Part shown: piece after piece, positions 52,067 through 55,593 of the stretch
How positions within the stretch are numbered: the first letter of the stretch is position 1
How the letters are laid out: each line of letters opens with the position of its first letter
NCBI GenBank assembly: GCA_900315745.1
Contig: ONAG01000012.1
Coordinates: 1-55,593, forward strand
Direction of reading: 5' to 3'
Length of the DNA stretch: 55,593 nucleotides
DNA from: an uncultured Prevotellaceae bacterium
Lineage (GTDB): Bacteria > Bacteroidota > Bacteroidia > Bacteroidales > Bacteroidaceae
Translations under genes and position numbers: made by a program
Notes under the pieces: generated by a model
Database searches by the model: none
What the model was told of the DNA's origin: nothing
The model's input: the letters and a program-made list of their open reading frames with translations, nothing else

Positions 52067-53082
52067 AGATATTGATGATAGGTGGCACCGGCACAATAAG
52101 CAGTGCCATCACCAGACAGTTGGCTCAGGGCGGCCATGACTTATGGCTGCTCAATCGCGGCACTCGCAGCAAGGAGGTTCCTGCTGGTGTGAAACAAGTG
52201 ATTTGCGATGTGAATGACGAGGAGGAAGTGAAAAAGCTTCTTGGCACAGAGACTTTTGACGCCGTATGCGAGTTCATTGGTTTCCTGCCCTCTCAGGTGG
52301 AGCGCGACATACGTCTCTTCAGTGGCAGAACCCGTCAGTATGTATATATTAGTTCGGCATCGGCATACAACAAACCGGCGCGCAACCATGTTATAACAGA
52401 GGGCACAACTCTCGCCAATCCCTATTGGCAGTATTCTCGCGACAAGATAACATGCGAGGAACTGCTCATGAAAGCCTACCGTGAAACAGGCTTCCCCGCA
52501 ACCATAGTCAGGCCGAGCCACACCTACTGCGAACGTGGCGTGCCATTGAGCGTGCATGGCTTGAAAGGCAGTTGGCAGGTGCTCAAGAGGATGATGGAAG
52601 GCAAGCCGGTACTGGTGCATGGCGACGGCAGTTCGCTCTGGACCTTGACATGGAACGAGGACTTTGCAAAGGGGTTCATTGGTTTGCTCGGCAACCCAAA
52701 GGCCATCGGCGAGGCGTTTCAGATAACGTCAGACGAGTCGCTCACATGGAATCAGATATACCAATGTGTGGCACAGGCTCTCGGCGTGGAGTGCCGCCTC
52801 TATCATGTGTCTTCCTATTTCCTTGCCCAGGTGGCTCCGAAGGAATATGATTTCACTGGCAACCTGTTGGGCGACAAGGCGGTGACGGTGGTGTTCGACT
52901 GCACAAAGTTGAAGCGTGCCGTACCAGGGTTCTGCGCCACCACGCGTTTCGACGAGGGCGTGCGACGCTGTATCGACCATATCCTGAGCCATCCCGAACT
53001 TCAGGTGGAAGACCCCGAGTTTGATGCTTGGTGCGACCGCGTCATCGACACCATGGAAAAGGCAGGACAGTCTTTCCTGTAA
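52063..53082 (+). CDS. NAD-dependent epimerase/dehydratase (extended SDR)
   Basis: The 339-residue protein has a Rossmann fold with MKILMIGGTGTISSAI at the start and an SDR active-site YxxxK in QYSRDKITCEEL near residue 129, preceded by YVYISSASAY. C-terminal sequence gives a substrate domain with no obvious specificity. It resembles the group annotated UDP-glucose 4-epimerase-like or isoflavone-reductase-like. Its ATG overlaps the alcohol dehydrogenase stop (ATGA), so the two are coupled. Confidence 0.85.
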   Translation: MKILMIGGTGTISSAITRQLAQGGHDLWLLNRGTRSKEVPAGVKQVICDVNDEEEVKKLLGTETFDAVCEFIGFLPSQVERDIRLFSGRTRQYVYISSASAYNKPARNHVITEGTTLANPYWQYSRDKITCEELLMKAYRETGFPATIVRPSHTYCERGVPLSVHGLKGSWQVLKRMMEGKPVLVHGDGSSLWTLTWNEDFAKGFIGLLGNPKAIGEAFQITSDESLTWNQIYQCVAQALGVECRLYHVSSYFLAQVAPKEYDFTGNLLGDKAVTVVFDCTKLKRAVPGFCATTRFDEGVRRCIDHILSHPELQVEDPEFDAWCDRVIDTMEKAGQSFL

Positions 53083-53123
53083 ATACAAGAAAGGTAGTTG
53101 CAGAATTAAAAAACATAATCATT

Positions 53124-54125
53124 ATGGACGACAATAATATAATGCGTGTTGGTGTGGTTGGCGCAGGATGGATAGCCGAGAAAGCCGCCATCACACTGAA
53201 TGGACTTGGTACATGCAGATGCTACGCCATAGCATCGAGGACTATGGAAAAAGCCGAGGCGTTTGCCAAGAAATGGGGCGTGCCTAAAGCGTACGGCTCG
53301 TATGCCGAACTATATGCCGACCCCGACGTGGACCTCGTATATGTCGCCACCCCGCACTCGCATCATTATGAGGTGACGAGAGATGCTCTGATGGCAGGAA
53401 AACCATGTCTCGTGGAGAAGGCATTCATGGCAAACCACGCCCAGTCGGAAGCCATTGTGAAGTTGGCTAAGGAGCGAGGACTGTTTCTTGCCGAAGCAAT
53501 ATGGACACGATATCAGCCAGCCGTGAGCATCATTCGCGAACTGATAGACAATGGTCGCATTGGAACTCCGCGGCTCGTGACCGCAACCTTGGGTTACAGC
53601 ATGGGAAACAAGCCGAGAATCATGCGCCCCGACCTTTGCGGAGGCGCCTTGCTCGACCTCGGTGTATATGCCCTCAACTTCGTGCGCATGTTCTTCCCAG
53701 CCGACATCATAAGCATGGAAGGTCAATGTGTGAAGAGTGACACGGGAATGGATCTGACCAATGCCATCACCCTAATCTTGGCAGATGGCATGTTATGCAA
53801 CTTGCAGTCGAGTGCCGCTTGCGTGGGCGACAACATCGGCGTCATTGCCGGTACTGACGGCAACCTCATCATCGACAACATCAACAATCCGCATAAGATT
53901 ACCGTGAACACCCACGACAGGGAGTTTGTGGAGGACATATATGTTCCAAAGCAAATCACGGGATATGAGTACCAGTTCCTCGCATGTAGGAAGGCTCTTG
54001 CGGAAGGGCTGCTCGAACCACGAGAGATGCCTTTGCAGGAAACGCTGTATGTCATGCAGTTGATGGACGACCTCCGCAAGAAATGGGATGTACGTTATCC
54101 CATGGATGATGAGGAATGGCAATAA
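53124..54125 (+). CDS. Gfo/Idh/MocA family oxidoreductase
   Basis: The protein is about 333 residues with the start at 53124 (MDDNNIMRVGVVGAGWIAEK); longer in-frame sequence upstream is overlap with the SDR gene. The NAD(P)-binding GAGWIAEKAA is near residue 13, and YVATPHSHHYEV and GKPCLVEKAFMAN follow. The family's Glu-Lys-Pro signature reads Glu-Lys-Ala here. GGALLDLGVYALNFVRMFF is the usual C-terminal domain sequence. Members oxidise or reduce sugars and cyclitols; this group resembles dihydrodiol or glucose-fructose oxidoreductase-like proteins. The third gene of the oxidoreductase run. Confidence 0.9.
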   Translation: MDDNNIMRVGVVGAGWIAEKAAITLNGLGTCRCYAIASRTMEKAEAFAKKWGVPKAYGSYAELYADPDVDLVYVATPHSHHYEVTRDALMAGKPCLVEKAFMANHAQSEAIVKLAKERGLFLAEAIWTRYQPAVSIIRELIDNGRIGTPRLVTATLGYSMGNKPRIMRPDLCGGALLDLGVYALNFVRMFFPADIISMEGQCVKSDTGMDLTNAITLILADGMLCNLQSSAACVGDNIGVIAGTDGNLIIDNINNPHKITVNTHDREFVEDIYVPKQITGYEYQFLACRKALAEGLLEPREMPLQETLYVMQLMDDLRKKWDVRYPMDDEEWQ

Positions 54126-54135
54126 AGAAGAACTT

Positions 54136-54564
54136 ATGAGAATATATGTGGCAAGCAGTTGGCGGAACAAGTATTTCCCCAATGTGGTGGCGGCACTTAG
54201 GAATGCCGGCCATGATGTCTATGATTTCCGCAATCCTCCCACTGGCGACGAAGGTTTTAAATGGTCGTCAGTGGGAGTCGATTGGTTGGATTGGACACCC
54301 CAGGAGTATCGTGAGCATCTGTTGCATCCAAGGGCGGAAAAGCAGTTCGCCAACGATATCGATGCCATGACGTCGTGTGATGCGTGTGTGCTGCTGTTGC
54401 CATGCGGTCGTTCGGCGCATACCGAGGCGGGATGGTTCGCCGGAAAGGGAAAGCCGGTGTATGTGCTCATTCCCGAGCGTCAGGAGCCGGAACTGATGTA
54501 CAAGCTCTTCAACGGCATCTGCTGTTCACTCGAAGAATTGGTGGAGCAGCTTGGCAAAAAATGA
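54136..54564 (+). CDS. nucleoside 2-deoxyribosyltransferase-like protein
   Basis: The 142-residue protein starts at 54136 (MRIYVASSWRNKYFPNVV), giving the compact fold of the NDT/DUF4406 superfamily. VYDFRNPPTGDEGFKWS, then FANDIDAMTSCDACVLLLPC and GRSAHTEAGWFAGKGKPVYVL place the ribose-binding Asp and the conserved Glu (HTEAG) used as nucleophile in the family. It may act on a deoxynucleoside or a nucleotide signal; related proteins also appear in phages. It lies 10 bp after the Gfo/Idh gene and ends at the tandem-repeat array. Confidence 0.78.
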   Translation: MRIYVASSWRNKYFPNVVAALRNAGHDVYDFRNPPTGDEGFKWSSVGVDWLDWTPQEYREHLLHPRAEKQFANDIDAMTSCDACVLLLPCGRSAHTEAGWFAGKGKPVYVLIPERQEPELMYKLFNGICCSLEELVEQLGKK

Positions 54565-54567
54565 TGC

Positions 54568-54704
54568 CTTGGAATACGGCTAAAAAGTCCAATGGGAACG
54601 GCCTGAAAGGCCAATGGGAACGGCCTGAAAGGCCAATGGAATACGGCTAAAAAGGCCAATGGGAACGTCCATAAAGGCCAATGGGAACGGCCTGAAAGGC
54701 CAAT
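54568..54704. repeat. tandem array of 22-23 bp units
   Basis: About six contiguous units follow the pattern GGCCAATGGGAACGG-CCTGAAA, with full units at 54587, 54609, 54631 (a 23-bp variant), 54654 and 54676 and partial ones at both ends. GGCC-TGAAA-GGCC across each junction is an inverted repeat. There are no spacers, so this is not CRISPR. It sits between convergent genes. Confidence 0.9.
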
Positions 54705-54742
54705 AAGCACATAGCCCAGGGCAACGCCCTGGGTAAGCTTAT
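54703..54742. terminator. bidirectional hairpin overlapping the hsdR stop
   Basis: CCCAGGGC (54715-54722) pairs with GCCCTGGG (54726-54733), extended by ATAAGC (54703-54708) with GCTTAT (54737-54742). It lies between convergent genes and covers the stop codon of the restriction gene. Confidence 0.65.
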
Positions 54743-55593
54743 GCCACCCCTCCATACTTCTGGCTGACATACTGATATACGGCATCACGGTAGTAGTTGA
54801 TGCTTTCGTCGGAATAGCTTTCGGGAAGTTCTGCCCAAAGTAAATCGCGAATGGTGATGATGATGGATGCTTTGGTTTCCTGCTTGTCGAACGGATGATC
54901 CATTGTCGCCAATAGTTGTTTTATTTTCTCAAGTAAATCTTTGGCAACATTCTTCAGTTTCTTGATGTCTTCCTTAGAGAGGTCGTCTTTCATCAATACA
55001 TCGTACATCGAGAGTTGCTCGTCATTCTCAAAGCCTTCGCGAACATAGCGTTTCTCCTCCTCGGTCAACTCATGTGAAAGTGCCATCAATTCCGTGAACG
55101 TCTTTTCTATCGTTGCACGGTTCTGCTCTTGGTTATAGTTGTGGATGATTTCCTGGTATTTCTCGTAGAAGTTGATGCGTGAAGGGTTTTGTGCCAGCAT
55201 CTGTGCCATGCGCTCCTCCAGCAGATCCTGAATGTCTTTCAGCACAAGGTTCTTCTCTTTGCTTTTGGCGAATTCACGTCGAAGCAAATCAAAGTCGATG
55301 CCACTGATGTCGAAGCGTCGTGAATCGGCAGCCATAGCCCCTTCACCATCTATTTCCAAATGCTCATTCACGATATCGTTGATAGCCACACTAAGGTCTG
55401 TGATGTCCGCATGCTTGCGTTTCTGTTGCAGTTCCTTGAAAATCTCATGGATAGCCTCTTTGCGAACACGCATTTCGGTGGTAATATCCTCTCGGTTTAG
55501 GTATTTCCAGAGCTTCAGCAGTGTGGAGGCAAAAGTGCAGTATGACTTCCTGATTTCTATCGTCTCGCACATCGCATTTGCCGCCTTCATCAG
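54739..55593 (-). CDS. hsdR: type I restriction enzyme R subunit, C-terminal part
   Basis: The frame continues past the right edge, so only about 285 C-terminal residues are visible. They are strongly helical and match the C-terminal domain of HsdR (DUF3387 type): KSYCTFASTLLKLWKYLNRED (abridged), KNLVLKDIQDLLEERMAQML (20 residues), and the ending LLWAELPESYSDESI then YVSQKYGG. This domain contacts the methyltransferase core in type I complexes; the motor and nuclease lie outside the window, as presumably do hsdM and hsdS. Confidence 0.82.
   Translation of the reverse strand: MMKAANAMCETIEIRKSYCTFASTLLKLWKYLNREDITTEMRVRKEAIHEIFKELQQKRKHADITDLSVAINDIVNEHLEIDGEGAMAADSRRFDISGIDFDLLRREFAKSKEKNLVLKDIQDLLEERMAQMLAQNPSRINFYEKYQEIIHNYNQEQNRATIEKTFTELMALSHELTEEEKRYVREGFENDEQLSMYDVLMKDDLSKEDIKKLKNVAKDLLEKIKQLLATMDHPFDKQETKASIIITIRDLLWAELPESYSDESINYYRDAVYQYVSQKYGGVA

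Noticed and set aside
54568-54704. Possible CRISPR array
   Set aside because: The units are contiguous with no variable spacers, and no cas gene is in the window.

Overview
The window looks like a Bacteroidales chromosome, most likely Prevotella or a close relative. Gene families typical of that order are present: a TonB-linked OMP_b-brl_3 receptor, GH127 and GH43 arabinan enzymes, the C-terminal D-L-Q-G-R-R type tail on a secreted enzyme, and a glyS-FKBP operon. Promoters repeatedly show the Bacteroidetes pattern TTTG-N19-23-TAnnTTTG. No tRNA, rRNA or CRISPR array was recognised.

Layout. 1-3528: a secreted protein cut by the left edge, then a small accessory patch holding an orphan 3' fragment of a MuF-type phage head gene with a zincin-like C-terminus, a tiny convergent gene and a small lipoprotein. 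3676-7266: three envelope-glycan genes (NodB-type deacetylase, polyprenyl-phosphate glycosyltransferase, ArnT/PMT-like transferase). 7507-14131: a CotH-like kinase with Pro-Met-Gly repeats, a GH127 arabinofuranosidase, and glyS-FKBP. 14211-18013: recQ and recJ.

18230-24999 is an AT-rich islet between recJ and a secreted C1 peptidase. It carries a WYL regulator, a 795-residue fusion of a degenerate type I methyltransferase, a specificity-like region and a histidine-kinase ATPase domain, an adjacent receiver-domain protein, and a Pif1-like helicase. The kinase and helicase promoters carry almost identical 19-bp dyads (17 of 19 bases) at exactly the same 9-bp distance from their -7 boxes. That makes the genes look like one regulon, and it is the best candidate here for an undescribed, probably anti-phage, system.

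25120-37755 is mostly core: pepC-like peptidase, aminopeptidase P, patatin, trmD, a large secreted polysaccharide-active-like protein, cvfB, a LolD-like ABC ATPase, a CPA2 antiporter and asd. 37937-43264 holds a VTC polyphosphate polymerase-like/DUF4956/DUF2490 operon, a LytS/LytTR two-component system whose kinase has a His/Met-rich periplasmic loop, and a ZIP metal transporter. 43535-46272 has a GH43 arabinanase and a phosphodiester-glycosidase-like protein. 46363-47542 is an AbiE-type toxin-antitoxin pair whose toxin has lost its catalytic core. 47885-54564 holds an outer-membrane receptor behind a perfect 28-bp palindrome and an ADH-SDR-Gfo/Idh-deoxyribosyltransferase run. A 22-bp tandem array and a long hairpin separate this from the C-terminal end of a type I restriction HsdR at the right edge.
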